From contig NZ_MQMG01000001.1 in assembly GCF_001908025.1 (NCBI RefSeq), positions 62,001 to 126,000 on the forward strand: a stretch of 64,000 bases of DNA. The letters run 5' to 3'. Below are positions 1 to 8,518 of the stretch, in pieces. Positions within the stretch are counted from its first letter, which is position 1. Each line of letters begins with the position of its first letter. The translations under genes and the position numbers were made by a program. Origin of the DNA: Geobacillus proteiniphilus (GTDB lineage Bacteria; Bacillota; Bacilli; Bacillales; Anoxybacillaceae). The notes beneath the pieces were generated by a model. The model did not search any database and had not been told where the DNA came from. It saw only the letters and a program-made list of their open reading frames with translations.

Positions 1-169
<169 letters not shown>

Positions 170-177
170 TCACCCCC

Positions 178-1320
178 TTAGCAGTTTGTAAGCCGCTTGA
201 CGATCTTCACCGTTTCTTCCGCGGCGCGCTCGATTTGTTCCATCGTATTGCCGAGCCCGAAGCTGAAGCGCACAGACGAACGGATGCGCTCCGACTGCCT
301 TCCGCACATCGCGACAAGCACGTGCGACGGGTCGATCGACCCGGCGGTGCATGCTGACCCGCTCGAGGCAGCGATGCCGGCTAAATCCAAGTTCACGAGC
401 AGCGATTCGACATTCGTTCCCGGGAAGGCAACATTCAAAATATGCGGCAGGCCATCCGGGCGGCCGTTGACCGCATAGTCGATCCCTGAGGAGCGGAAAA
501 TCGCAAGCATCGCCTCGCGCCACGCCGCATATTGCCGACGTTTCTCTTCTCTTGTTCGCTCAGCGATTTCCGCCGCCTGCGCCAAGCCGATGATGCCGGG
601 GACGTTTTCCGTGCCGGCGCGCCGCTTCCGCTCTTGTTCGCCGCCGAAAAGGAGCGGAGTGATGCGGACCGTTTCCCGAACGTACAAGGCCCCGCTTCCT
701 TTCGGGCCGTTGATTTTATGAGCTGAAAGCGACAGCAAATCGATCCCGTATTCATTCACATCGATCGGAAGAAGCCCGTACGCCTGGACGGCGTCGGTAT
801 GGAAATAGGCCGGGTGATCGCGAAGCAGCGCCCCGATTTCGCGAATCGGCTGGATCGTGCCGACTTCGTTGTTGGCAAACATGACCGACACCAAAATTGT
901 CTCATCGCGCAGCGCGGCCTTGACATCCTCGACCGATACCGTCCCTTGTTCGTCAACTGGCAAATACGTAACCTCAAACCCTTGCGTCTCTAAATATTCA
1001 CAAGCGCGCAGCACCGCATGATGCTCGATGGCGGTTGTAATGATATGGTTGCCGCGGCCGCGGTTCGCTATGGCCGTTCCGATGACCGCAAAGTTATCCG
1101 CTTCCGTGCCGCCGCTTGTAAACACGATCTCCGTCTCTTTCGCCCCAATCGAACGGGCGACAACGGCCCTCGCCTCATCGACCGCGCGGCGGCTCTGCCG
1201 GCCAAAATGATGGATGCTTGACGGGTTGCCGAACTGTTCCGTCATCCACTGGACCATACCGGCCGCCACGTCCGGATGGACCGGGGAGGTTGCCGCATGG
1301 TCCAAATAAATCCGTTCCAA
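178..1320 (-). CDS. yrvO: Cysteine desulfurase, YrvO/IscS type, partner of MnmA
   Basis: This 380-residue class V PLP enzyme takes sulfur from cysteine and passes it as a persulfide. Seen in the sequence: the N-terminal YLDHAATSPV motif, the PLP lysine at about residue 202 in LSAHKINGPKG, and the catalytic cysteine at about 324 in SSGSACTAGS. The start is TTG at 1320, eight bases after a GGAG; the ATG just upstream is in another frame. It sits between cymR and mnmA in an apparent operon, so thiolation of tRNA is its likely main role. The ribosome binding region is built from a repeated pentamer (separate entry). A second, different desulfurase is coded at 41.5 kb. Confidence 0.93.
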   Translation of the reverse strand: MERIYLDHAATSPVHPDVAAGMVQWMTEQFGNPSSIHHFGRQSRRAVDEARAVVARSIGAKETEIVFTSGGTEADNFAVIGTAIANRGRGNHIITTAIEHHAVLRACEYLETQGFEVTYLPVDEQGTVSVEDVKAALRDETILVSVMFANNEVGTIQPIREIGALLRDHPAYFHTDAVQAYGLLPIDVNEYGIDLLSLSAHKINGPKGSGALYVRETVRITPLLFGGEQERKRRAGTENVPGIIGLAQAAEIAERTREEKRRQYAAWREAMLAIFRSSGIDYAVNGRPDGLPHILNVAFPGTNVESLLVNLDLAGIAASSGSACTAGSIDPSHVLVAMCGRQSERIRSSVRFSFGLGNTMEQIERAAEETVKIVKRLTNC

Positions 1321-1330
1321 CGGTCATTCT

Positions 1331-1350
1331 CCTTTCCTTTCCTTTCCTTT
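1331..1350. repeat. Pentanucleotide repeat (CCTTT)x4 in the yrvO ribosome binding region
   Basis: Four perfect copies of CCTTT on the plus strand read as AAAGG repeats on the mRNA. They directly precede the GGAG used by yrvO, so each unit is a partial Shine-Dalgarno sequence. Short tandem repeats of this kind can change in copy number by slipped-strand replication. Whether that happens here is not known. Confidence 0.8.
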
Positions 1351-1357
1351 CTGTTGC

Positions 1358-1774
1358 TTAAATATAAAACATATATGCCCCTTCATCCCCATCGCTATAC
1401 TTCGCCAAGTCCTCGAGCGTCGTGCTGTCGAGCACTTCCTCGACCGCATCACGGATGCGAATCCATAGCTCGCGCTTCGCCGGCTCTTCCTCCTCGAGCT
1501 CCTCGACCGGGGTCAGCGGCCCCTCCAACACGCGCAAAATGTCGCCGGCGGTGATTTTCGTCGGATGTTCAGCGAGCACATAGCCGCCATACGCTCCGCG
1601 GATGCTTTTGACGAGCCCGGCGTTGCGCAGCGGCGTGACAAGCTGCTCCAAATAATGTTCCGATAAATTGTTCGCCTTGGCGATCGAGCGAAGCGAGATC
1701 GGACGATCGCCGTACTTTTTCGCCAATTCAATCATAATGGTCAGCCCATACCGGCCTTTCGTCGAAATCTTCAT
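1358..1774 (-). CDS. cymR: Rrf2-family regulator CymR, master repressor of cysteine metabolism
   Basis: A 138-residue Rrf2 protein that starts MKISTKGRYGL and has the winged helix in residues 1-75, including LSEHYLEQLVTPLRNAGLV. It has no cysteines in the region where Fe-S Rrf2 proteins have three, which fits CymR rather than IscR. In B. subtilis CymR works as a complex with the cysteine synthase CysK to repress cysteine uptake and synthesis genes. The gene lies upstream of a cysteine desulfurase and mnmA and next to rarA, as in B. subtilis. The ATG at 1774 follows a good GGAGGG site. Confidence 0.92.
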   Translation of the reverse strand: MKISTKGRYGLTIMIELAKKYGDRPISLRSIAKANNLSEHYLEQLVTPLRNAGLVKSIRGAYGGYVLAEHPTKITAGDILRVLEGPLTPVEELEEEEPAKRELWIRIRDAVEEVLDSTTLEDLAKYSDGDEGAYMFYI

Positions 1775-1785
1775 TCATATCCCTC

Positions 1786-2040
1786 CTAACGGCTTAACCA
1801 TTGCACGCGAACGCTGGTCGTCCCAAGCAAGCGGCCCGTCATTTTCCGGCATTGCGGCAGCGCCAAACCGACAATCGAACCGATCGTCACACAAAAAAAG
1901 AGCGTGCTTTCGTTGCAGCCCGATATGAAGAACATCCCACGGCGCGCAGCCAACATCGGCCTTAATCGTCAAGACAATGCCCAACGACATGACGAGCGAA
2001 CCGGCAAAATCAATGCCCCAGCGCAGCCATGGGAAACAAG
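1786..2040 (-). pseudogene. Decayed YczE/YitT-like membrane protein gene
   Basis: A stretch around 1900-2030 reads as an N-terminal piece with IKADVGCAPWDVLHIGLQ, which resembles the first conserved segment of the YczE family. A good GAGGAGG site stands before an ATG (2030), but that frame closes after six codons; removing one base after the ATG would join it to the YczE-like frame. Past HIGLQ the likeness continues in a different frame (VTIGSIVGLALP) and ends at a TAG at 1786-1788. At least two frameshifts and a large truncation are therefore needed. It lies between the cymR promoter and cymR, so it is probably transcribed as an untranslated leader. Confidence 0.6.
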
Positions 2041-2071
2041 CGCCTCCTCTGTTCAGTCAATCACTTGTGTT

Positions 2072-2077
2072 ATTATA
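2072..2077 (-). promoter_or_regulatory. Extended -10 sigma-A promoter for cymR-yrvO-mnmA
   Basis: On the minus strand a perfect TATAAT is preceded by TGG, giving an extended -10 (TGnTATAAT). No good -35 is seen at 16-18 bases (GTGAAC is the nearest). It lies just after the rarA stop codon and before the YczE remnant, and would give a leader of about 290 bases for cymR. Confidence 0.6.
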
Positions 2078-2096
2078 CCATAAAAGCCTCTTGCGT

Positions 2097-3392
2097 TCAC
2101 GGCCCAACCTTGCCCTCTTGTTTCAATTGCTCAAGCCGCCGGTACACCTTGGCGTAATATTTTTCCTCGCCATGCTCTTTCGGCTGGTAGTACCGGACGC
2201 CTTGAAGGCCATCGGGCAAATAAGACTGCGCCACCCAGCCGTTTGGGTAGTCGTGCGGATACAAGTAGCCTTGTCCATGCCCGAGCGCGGCCGCCCCTTT
2301 ATAATGGGCATCTTTTAAGTGGGCAGGAATATCGCCGAGCTTGCCGGAACGGACATCGGCAATAGCAGCGTCCAGCGCCTTGTAAGCGCTGTTGGATTTC
2401 GGGCTTAAACAAAGTTCGATCGTCACTACCGCAAGCGGAATGCGCGCTTCCGGCAGCCCGAGACGTTCCGCCGCTTCGACCGCCGCCTGCACTTTCACGC
2501 CCATCATCGGATTGGCAAGTCCGATGTCTTCATAAGCCATCACAAGCAGTCTCCGGCAGACAGCCGCCAAGTCTCCGCCTTCAAGCAGACGGGCCAAATA
2601 ATGAAGCGCGGCATCGGCATCGCTGCCGCGCACGCTTTTTTGAAACGCGGACAACAACGAATAATAATGATCGCCATATTTGTCATGGGTGAACCCGCGG
2701 TTTGCGGTGCATGAAGCCACGATGCCCTCATCAATATACAAGCGGCCGTGGCGTTCATCGGCCGCCGCCACCGCCGCCTCCAGAAGCGAAAGCGCGACGC
2801 GTGCATCCCCGCCGGCTGCCTCCGCAATGCGCCATAACAACGGCTCATCAATGACAACCGGTGGCTCGCCGACCCCTCGCTCCGGATCAGCGAGCGCCCG
2901 TTTCAGAATGATCATGAGGTCGTCCGTCTTGAGCGGTTTCAGTTGCTGGATTTGCCCGCAGCGGCTGCGGATGGCGGGATTGACCTCGTGAAACGGGTTT
3001 TCCGTTGTGGCGCCAATCAAGGTCACGAGCCCGGATTCCAGATGCGGCAATAACACGTCTTGCTGCGCTTTATTCAGCCGATGGATTTCATCGATAAATA
3101 ATATGACATTGCCTGACCAACGCGCCGCTTCGGCTGCTTCTTCGATCTCCTTTTTGCCGGCGGCCGTCGCATTGAGGGCGACCCATTCGCGCCCGGCGGT
3201 GCGGGCAATGGCGTAAGCGAGCGATGTCTTCCCGGTTCCTGGTCCGCCATACAACAGCATGGACGGGACATACCCTTTTTTGATCATCTTATAAAGCGGC
3301 GTCCCCGGGCCGATCATGTGCTGCTGCCCGACGATTTCATCGATCGTCCGCGGCCGCATTCGCAGCGCGAGCGGCTCCGTCGTTTTGGGCAT
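2097..3392 (-). CDS. rarA: Replication-associated recombination protein RarA (AAA+ ATPase)
   Basis: A 431-residue AAA+ protein of the RarA/MgsA/WRNIP1 family, which acts on stalled forks and interacts with single-strand binding protein. Walker A GGPGTGKTS is at about 49-57 and Walker B FIDEIHR at about 99-105. The C-terminal half (from about 190) has the family's oligomerisation region with the DADAALHYLARLLEGGD motif and ends in the usual MgsA-type domain. Length is normal for the family. It is the B. subtilis yrvN position, next to cymR. The ATG at 3392 follows AAGGAGGG. Confidence 0.94.
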   Translation of the reverse strand: MPKTTEPLALRMRPRTIDEIVGQQHMIGPGTPLYKMIKKGYVPSMLLYGGPGTGKTSLAYAIARTAGREWVALNATAAGKKEIEEAAEAARWSGNVILFIDEIHRLNKAQQDVLLPHLESGLVTLIGATTENPFHEVNPAIRSRCGQIQQLKPLKTDDLMIILKRALADPERGVGEPPVVIDEPLLWRIAEAAGGDARVALSLLEAAVAAADERHGRLYIDEGIVASCTANRGFTHDKYGDHYYSLLSAFQKSVRGSDADAALHYLARLLEGGDLAAVCRRLLVMAYEDIGLANPMMGVKVQAAVEAAERLGLPEARIPLAVVTIELCLSPKSNSAYKALDAAIADVRSGKLGDIPAHLKDAHYKGAAALGHGQGYLYPHDYPNGWVAQSYLPDGLQGVRYYQPKEHGEEKYYAKVYRRLEQLKQEGKVGP

Positions 3393-3536
3393 GCCGATCC
3401 CTCCTTAAGCTGGATGCTCTGTTTAGCAGACACCATTCAAGGCTAGTGATCCATTGGGCTTGAATGGGCGGTTGCGGCTGGAATGAGAGGAACGCTCCCA
3501 GCCATCGGCGCCTCCCCGCGGGGAAAGCGGGTTGCT

Positions 3537-4397
3537 TTACTCAAAATAGCGTTCAATGGCCTCCTTCAACTCATTGTACAGCGGAAGCGAGTGTTTCGCC
3601 AAATAGAGCAAGAGCGCTTCCACCATAAACGGCCTAGCCGCCTCCCCTTTCTCGATCTCTTCCTTCAATAAGTGCAGCGAGCGAAGAATGTCGTCTTCAA
3701 CCGGATGCATCGCCGCCATGCGCTCTAAACAGCTGATGGCTCGTTCTTTCCATTGATTCCGCTCTTGGGTCGCCGCAGCAATGTAATCCGCCATCATCGT
3801 TTCATCGAGCAACCCCGTCTTGCCGTCAAGCAGGCTGGCAACGATGGCATCAAGCCGATCGAGCAAGAATGGGGCAAGCTTCTCAGGAAGCAGCGGCTTT
3901 CGGTCTACCGCCAAGTAAATCAGATACTCTTTCAGCATTCCGTTGAGCATCGCCGCGCAATCAAACGAAACCGGACGCACTTGTTCGCCGTATATGTCTT
4001 CAATCGCCCGGCGATACCAGTGGAGCGTATGGGCGCGGATGCGAAACACCAGATGCTTCACCTCATGGCTCACCTTCACGGCTTGTTCGCCCAACTGCAT
4101 TTGCACCAGCTCTTTATGTTCGTCAAACAGCTGGATTTGTACAGTCAACTGGCGGCAAAACCGCTCGCGCGCGGTTAAGGCGGGATCAGTCTCGATTTGT
4201 TTAAGCTGCTGAAACAGCATTTCATAATGATAGCGGAAAATCGATACGGCCAACTCTTCTTTTGATTTGAAATAATTGTAAATCGAACCTTTGGCTACAC
4301 CGCTCCGCTCGGCAATTTCCTGCATGGAGGTGGCGTGATAGCCTTTTTCGGCGAATAATTTCATCGCAGTTGCAATAATATCCTCTTTCCGTCCCAA
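3537..4397 (-). CDS. TetR-family regulator next to RND efflux pump (YerO-like)
   Basis: A 286-residue TetR protein with the helix-turn-helix in residues 1-55 (SMQEIAERSGVAKGSIYNYF). The rest is a long helical ligand-binding domain without further recognisable motifs; the total length is greater than the usual 190-220 residues. Translation begins at TTG 4397 behind AAGGAAGGAG. It lies 99 bases downstream of the RND transporter gene but is separated from it by a terminator-like hairpin and a TATAAT, so it may have its own promoter. B. subtilis has the same pairing of yerO with yerP/swrC. It probably represses the pump; the ligand is unknown. Confidence 0.85.
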   Translation of the reverse strand: MGRKEDIIATAMKLFAEKGYHATSMQEIAERSGVAKGSIYNYFKSKEELAVSIFRYHYEMLFQQLKQIETDPALTARERFCRQLTVQIQLFDEHKELVQMQLGEQAVKVSHEVKHLVFRIRAHTLHWYRRAIEDIYGEQVRPVSFDCAAMLNGMLKEYLIYLAVDRKPLLPEKLAPFLLDRLDAIVASLLDGKTGLLDETMMADYIAAATQERNQWKERAISCLERMAAMHPVEDDILRSLHLLKEEIEKGEAARPFMVEALLLYLAKHSLPLYNELKEAIERYFE

Positions 4398-4432
4398 TGT
4401 TTTCTCCTTCCTTACCCCATCATTTATTGTCC

Positions 4433-4438
4433 ATTATA
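4433..4438 (-). promoter_or_regulatory. -10 element for the tetR-family gene
   Basis: A perfect TATAAT on the minus strand lies about 35 bases upstream of the TTG start and directly downstream of the terminator after the pump gene. The -35 region is T-rich and poor. Confidence 0.4.
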
Positions 4439-4453
4439 GTCGATCGTACAATG

Positions 4454-4484
4454 AAAAAAAATGCCGGACGGCCCGTTATCCGGC
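4454..4484 (-). terminator. Terminator between the RND pump and the tetR-family gene
   Basis: Stem GCCGGA/TCCGGC (4463-4468 with 4479-4484) with a 10-base loop, followed on the minus strand by a run of eight T. Confidence 0.7.
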
Positions 4485-4496
4485 CATCCAGCCCTG

Positions 4497-7400
4497 TCAT
4501 TTCGCCATCGGTTCGCCTTTTGCCGTCCGGAAGAAAAACGCCTCATACATCGCAGGAATGAACACAAGCGTCAATAACGTCGACGACGTCAGGCCGCCGA
4601 TGACCGTGATTGCCAGACCTTTGGAAATCAAGGTGCCGGCTTCATTCGTCAGCGCAAGCGGAATGAGCGCTGTCACGGTCGCAAAGGCCGTCATTAAAAT
4701 CGGCCGCAGCCGCGTTTTGCCGGCTTCAATGATGGCGCTTCGCACCGTCATCCGTTTTTGTTCGCGGTTTTGCCCGATTCGGTCCACCAACACGATCGCA
4801 TTGGTCGTCACAATGCCGATCAGCATCAACAAGCCGATCATGACGCTGATGGAAAGCGGCTCATCGGTCACATACAAAGCGAACAGCGAACCGATGGGAA
4901 CAAACAAAAGCGAAGATAAAATGATCAGCGGCACCCGCACTTTGCCAAATGTAATCAGCATCGTCAAATACACAAGTCCGATGGCAGCCGCCATGGCCAC
5001 GCCGAGCTCGCGGAACGTCTGCACCGTCTCGTCGCTTCCGCCGCCCGTTTTCACTGTGACATCGGATGGAAGCTTCAAATCGTTTACATGTTTGGTAACA
5101 TCATTCGTTACTTTCTGGATGTTGTCACCGACAATTTGGGCGGATACGCGGGCAAACACTTTTCCGTCCAGCTTTTGAATGGATGTATACACTTGCGCCT
5201 CTTTCACTTCGGCGACAGCCGAAAGTGGAATCACTCCATTTCTCGTCACAATAGGAAGCTCTTTCAACTCATCGATCGATCCCAACGTTTTATCATACGA
5301 AAGTTCGACTTGCTCATCCTTGCCGCCGAGTTTCAGCGTCCCCACATCGACCGGTTTGGTCGCATCGGCCACCGCCCCGAGCAATTGCATGCCCGAAACG
5401 CCATAAGTTGCCGCCTTTTCCGGATCAATGGCGACAATCACTTGTTTTTGCTTTTCCGTCAAGTTATTCGTCACATCTTTGACATCATCGCGCTGTTTTA
5501 AATACGTCTCGACCTGTTTGGCTGCTGTTTGGAGCGCCTCCAAATCATTGGAGTATAAATCAATATTCACGTTATTATTCGTTGGCGGCCCTCCGCTCGA
5601 CATCTCTTGCACGCCCACTTTGGCTCCTGGCGCGAGTTGATTCGCGATGCGGCGCATTTCTTTTTCGAAAACGGCCACGGTTTTCGCGGTGTCAGCGCTG
5701 TCCTTTAATAGAATATAATAGCTGGCTTGATTGGGCCGTTTCAATCCTGTGCGGAAATCGCGGCTTCCCACCGCGGCGGTGACGCTCTTGACATCGCTTC
5801 GTTTTAAAAACATCTTTTCCATCTCCAGCGACACATCATTCGTTTTGGCCACCGATGTGGAAGCTGGCAGTTCGATGCTCGCCACCAGCGTTTTCTGCTC
5901 TTCGTTCGGCAAAAACGTAAATCCAAGTTTCGGCACGAGCGCCAATGAACCAACCAATAGCACAACCGACAACACAAAGACAATCGCTTTATGGTTGAGC
6001 GCCCATTCAATGATTCGGCCATACAGACGCTGAAGCGCTCCTTCCTTTTCCTCGGGCGGAACACGACGAAACGAAAATTTGGCTAAAATGGGCACAAGCG
6101 TCACGGCCACCAACAGAGAGGCCAGCAGGGCAAACGTAATCGTCAAGGCAAATGGAAGGAAAAATTCCCCTGTAATGCCCCCAACAAGCCCGAGAGGCAA
6201 AAAGACGACAACCGTTGTTATGGTCGAGGACACAATCGCTTTGACAATTTCTTTCGTTGATTGCTCGACTAAATCATCGCTCATGCCTGTTTTCTCCCGG
6301 CGGACGCGGCGGAAAATATTTTCGATCACGACAATGCTGTCATCCACAACGCGGCCGACGGCGACGGCCATGCCGCCAAGCGTCATGACATTGAGGGTAA
6401 TGTCCATCCGGTTGAGAAAAATGGCCGATACAAGCAGCGAGAGCGGAATCGAGACGATTGCAATCACGGTCGCCCGAACGTTGCGCAAAAAGAGCAATAC
6501 GGCCAACGAAGCGAACAGCGCCCCGAGCAGCCCTTCACGGACAAGCGATTCGACGGATTGTTTAATGCCAGCTGACGAATCAAACCCGATGGAATAATCA
6601 AACTGATTTTTGTAGGAATTCAGCACTTTTATGACTTGGTCTGCCACTTCAATCGTATTGGCATCTTGTTTTTTCGTCACCGCCATCGACAGCGATGGCT
6701 TCAAATTATAGCGGGTGAATTCGCTTTGCTCGTTGACTTCCTCAATCGTCGCAATATCCCCCAACTTGACGGGCGCAACGCGCTGCAATCCATTTGCCGC
6801 CATAGGAACAGCCGTCGGCACGAGTTTCAGATTTTTCAACTCATGGATGGTACTCAATTTTTCTTCGACGCGAACCGGAATTTGCCATGTATCCGTTCGC
6901 AGTGTTCCAGCCGGGAACACCAACACCTTTTCGTTGATTTGGTTTTTAATCTCTGACAAGGTCAATCCCGCCTGAGCGGCCTTTTTCCGGTCGACTGTGA
7001 TCCGGATGAGGCGCTCGCTGTCTCCGCCGATCGAAACGGAGTTCACCCCGTCGATTTTATTCAGTTCTGGAATCACTTCGGTTTCCAGCAACGTTTGCAG
7101 ATCGGTTCCGTTTTTGGCGAACAAGGAAATGTTGAAAATCGGGATGGAACCAAATGAAAACCGATTGACTTCAGTTTGTACATTGTCGGGCAATCCTGCC
7201 TTATCAATGAGCGATTCGACCTGCCGCTCCATTTTCTCCATATCCGTCCGAAACGGAAATTCAAGATTAATAACGGCCATTCCTTCATAGGAAGAACTCT
7301 GCATTTGCTTAAGCCCGTCAAGGGACTTCAGTTTTTCCTCGAGCTTAGTCGTCACTTCCTCATTCATGTCTTGCGGAGAAGCCCCAGGATAGACCGCTTC

Positions 7401-7544
7401 AATCGACAACTGGGGAAATTCAATGTTCGGCAGCAAATCAACCTTTAAGGAGGAAAAGGAATACAGCCCTAAGAGCAACAACAAAAACGAACACACAAAC
7501 ACGGCTGCCGCATTTTTCAAACTGAACCTAGTCAAAAACGTCAT
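4497..7544 (-). CDS. swrC: RND-family efflux permease (AcrB/SwrC-like)
   Basis: A proton-driven inner-membrane pump of about 1015 residues. One transmembrane helix lies near the N terminus, then a large periplasmic-type loop, then a block of about six helices from about 340 to 520 including the GGMAVAVGRVVDDSIVVIEN motif with the proton-relay aspartates. The same layout repeats in the second half. The ATG at 7544 is preferred to an upstream one because GAGAGGTGG lies just before it. Best B. subtilis counterpart is SwrC/YerP, which gives surfactin and acriflavine resistance and is also paired with a TetR gene. No membrane fusion protein gene is adjacent, as is usual for this Gram-positive group. 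The substrate here is unknown. Confidence 0.88.
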   Translation of the reverse strand: MTFLTRFSLKNAAAVFVCSFLLLLLGLYSFSSLKVDLLPNIEFPQLSIEAVYPGASPQDMNEEVTTKLEEKLKSLDGLKQMQSSSYEGMAVINLEFPFRTDMEKMERQVESLIDKAGLPDNVQTEVNRFSFGSIPIFNISLFAKNGTDLQTLLETEVIPELNKIDGVNSVSIGGDSERLIRITVDRKKAAQAGLTLSEIKNQINEKVLVFPAGTLRTDTWQIPVRVEEKLSTIHELKNLKLVPTAVPMAANGLQRVAPVKLGDIATIEEVNEQSEFTRYNLKPSLSMAVTKKQDANTIEVADQVIKVLNSYKNQFDYSIGFDSSAGIKQSVESLVREGLLGALFASLAVLLFLRNVRATVIAIVSIPLSLLVSAIFLNRMDITLNVMTLGGMAVAVGRVVDDSIVVIENIFRRVRREKTGMSDDLVEQSTKEIVKAIVSSTITTVVVFLPLGLVGGITGEFFLPFALTITFALLASLLVAVTLVPILAKFSFRRVPPEEKEGALQRLYGRIIEWALNHKAIVFVLSVVLLVGSLALVPKLGFTFLPNEEQKTLVASIELPASTSVAKTNDVSLEMEKMFLKRSDVKSVTAAVGSRDFRTGLKRPNQASYYILLKDSADTAKTVAVFEKEMRRIANQLAPGAKVGVQEMSSGGPPTNNNVNIDLYSNDLEALQTAAKQVETYLKQRDDVKDVTNNLTEKQKQVIVAIDPEKAATYGVSGMQLLGAVADATKPVDVGTLKLGGKDEQVELSYDKTLGSIDELKELPIVTRNGVIPLSAVAEVKEAQVYTSIQKLDGKVFARVSAQIVGDNIQKVTNDVTKHVNDLKLPSDVTVKTGGGSDETVQTFRELGVAMAAAIGLVYLTMLITFGKVRVPLIILSSLLFVPIGSLFALYVTDEPLSISVMIGLLMLIGIVTTNAIVLVDRIGQNREQKRMTVRSAIIEAGKTRLRPILMTAFATVTALIPLALTNEAGTLISKGLAITVIGGLTSSTLLTLVFIPAMYEAFFFRTAKGEPMAK

Positions 7545-7569
7545 CGTGCCACCTCTCATCCTACGATTT

Positions 7570-7606
7570 TGACCAATCAGTCTAATTATTTTGAACTGAC
7601 CGGTCA
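7570..7606 (-). promoter_or_regulatory. Candidate TetR-type operator upstream of the RND pump
   Basis: A perfect 10-base palindrome TGACCGGTCA (7597-7606) is followed 27 bases away, centre to centre, by a related site TGACCAATCA (7570-7579, two differences when read on the minus strand as TGATTGGTCA). The sites lie 25-63 bases before the pump start codon, where a repressor could block transcription. TetR proteins commonly bind such paired sites. Confidence 0.55.
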
Positions 7607-7725
7607 TACAAAACTACTTCTATAATACATGAAAATGGGAAAAATGAAAAGGGAGAAGTTTAAAGTGGAAATCAAACGGAAAAACTATGACCATATCAAT
7701 ATTACCATTTGATGGGGTGGACAAC

Positions 7726-8376
7726 ATGAAAACAAGACAGGATGCCTGGTCACACGAAGAAGATGTACTGTTGGCTGAAACGGTGCTGCAATATATACGC
7801 GAAGGAAAAACGCAACTTGCCGCTTTTGAAGACGTTGGGAGACAACTGCACCGCACAGCGGCAGCATGCGGATTCCGTTGGAACGCCGAGGTGCGCAAAC
7901 GGTACCTTGAGGCGATTGAACAGGCAAAAAAGCAGCGGAAAGAACGGAAACGGGCGCTCGAAATGATGAAAAAGTGGCAAAAAGACAACACGGTTGCTGC
8001 TTGGAGTCCTTCTGGAGAACGGGACAACGCCGAAGGGTCATCGCCTTTTCTCCCGGCGGCCCCATTGACACTGGAGCAGTGCATTTCATTTTTGCAAACA
8101 TTGCGGCGCGGCATCGAGGAGATGGAAGCGATCCGCCAGGACAACGAGCGCCTGAAACGCGAGCGGGCGGAATGGCAGGCGCGGAACGAACAGCTTGCTC
8201 AAAAACTCGAACGCCTTGAAACGAGGCAGACCACCGTGCAAGAAGATTATGAGGCGCTCGTGAAAATTATGGCCCGCGCCCGCCAGCTCGCTTCCGAAGA
8301 AGGCGACCGCTTCTCTCTTGCCCAGCTGTTTGCCACCGAGGCGAACGGATCGAACGAATCGCTCGCCCATTCATAA
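7726..8376 (+). CDS. RsfA-family (Myb/SANT-like) transcription factor
   Basis: A 216-residue protein beginning MKTRQDAWSHEEDVLLAETV. Residues 4-60 form the Myb/SANT-like DNA-binding domain of the RsfA family, seen in B. subtilis RsfA (prespore, sigma-F regulon) and GerR/YlbO (mother cell). Residues about 135-190 are a strong coiled coil rich in Glu, Arg and Leu. The ATG at 7726 is chosen over an in-frame one at 7687 because GGGGTGG precedes it and the family begins there. It is a single gene, divergent from the pump and convergent with tcdA. A role in sporulation transcription is inferred from the family; which paralogue it matches cannot be told from this sequence. Confidence 0.82.
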   Translation: MKTRQDAWSHEEDVLLAETVLQYIREGKTQLAAFEDVGRQLHRTAAACGFRWNAEVRKRYLEAIEQAKKQRKERKRALEMMKKWQKDNTVAAWSPSGERDNAEGSSPFLPAAPLTLEQCISFLQTLRRGIEEMEAIRQDNERLKRERAEWQARNEQLAQKLERLETRQTTVQEDYEALVKIMARARQLASEEGDRFSLAQLFATEANGSNESLAHS

Positions 8377-8409
8377 AAAAAGAAGGTGCCCCAACAAGCA
8401 TCGGGACAC
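8374..8409 (-). terminator. Terminator after tcdA
   Basis: On the minus strand a 7 bp stem GTGTCCC/GGGGCAC (one G-T pair) is followed by CTTCTTTTTTTA. It abuts the stop codon of the convergent RsfA-family gene. Confidence 0.6.
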
Positions 8410-8478
8410 GTTTTCACCGCTGGAACGACGGACAACGCCCGCTAACAAACCGGTGAATGCACCGATGTTCACAGGAAT

Positions 8479-8514
8479 CTCCACCTTCCCATTTTGTTCG
8501 AAATGAAGGTGGAG
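8479..8514. repeat. Perfect 10 bp inverted repeat just after the tcdA stop codon
   Basis: CTCCACCTTC (8479-8488) pairs with GAAGGTGGAG (8505-8514) around a 16-base spacer. It starts 4 bases after the tcdA stop and has no T-run, so it is not a classical terminator; it may protect the mRNA 3' end. Confidence 0.6.
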
Positions 8515-8518
8515 TAGT

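Noticed and set aside
3434-3466. Perfect inverted repeat CATTCAAG/CTTGAATG upstream of rarA
   Set aside because: No T-run and only 8-9 bp; it could be chance or a minor leader structure. Not enough to call an operator or terminator.
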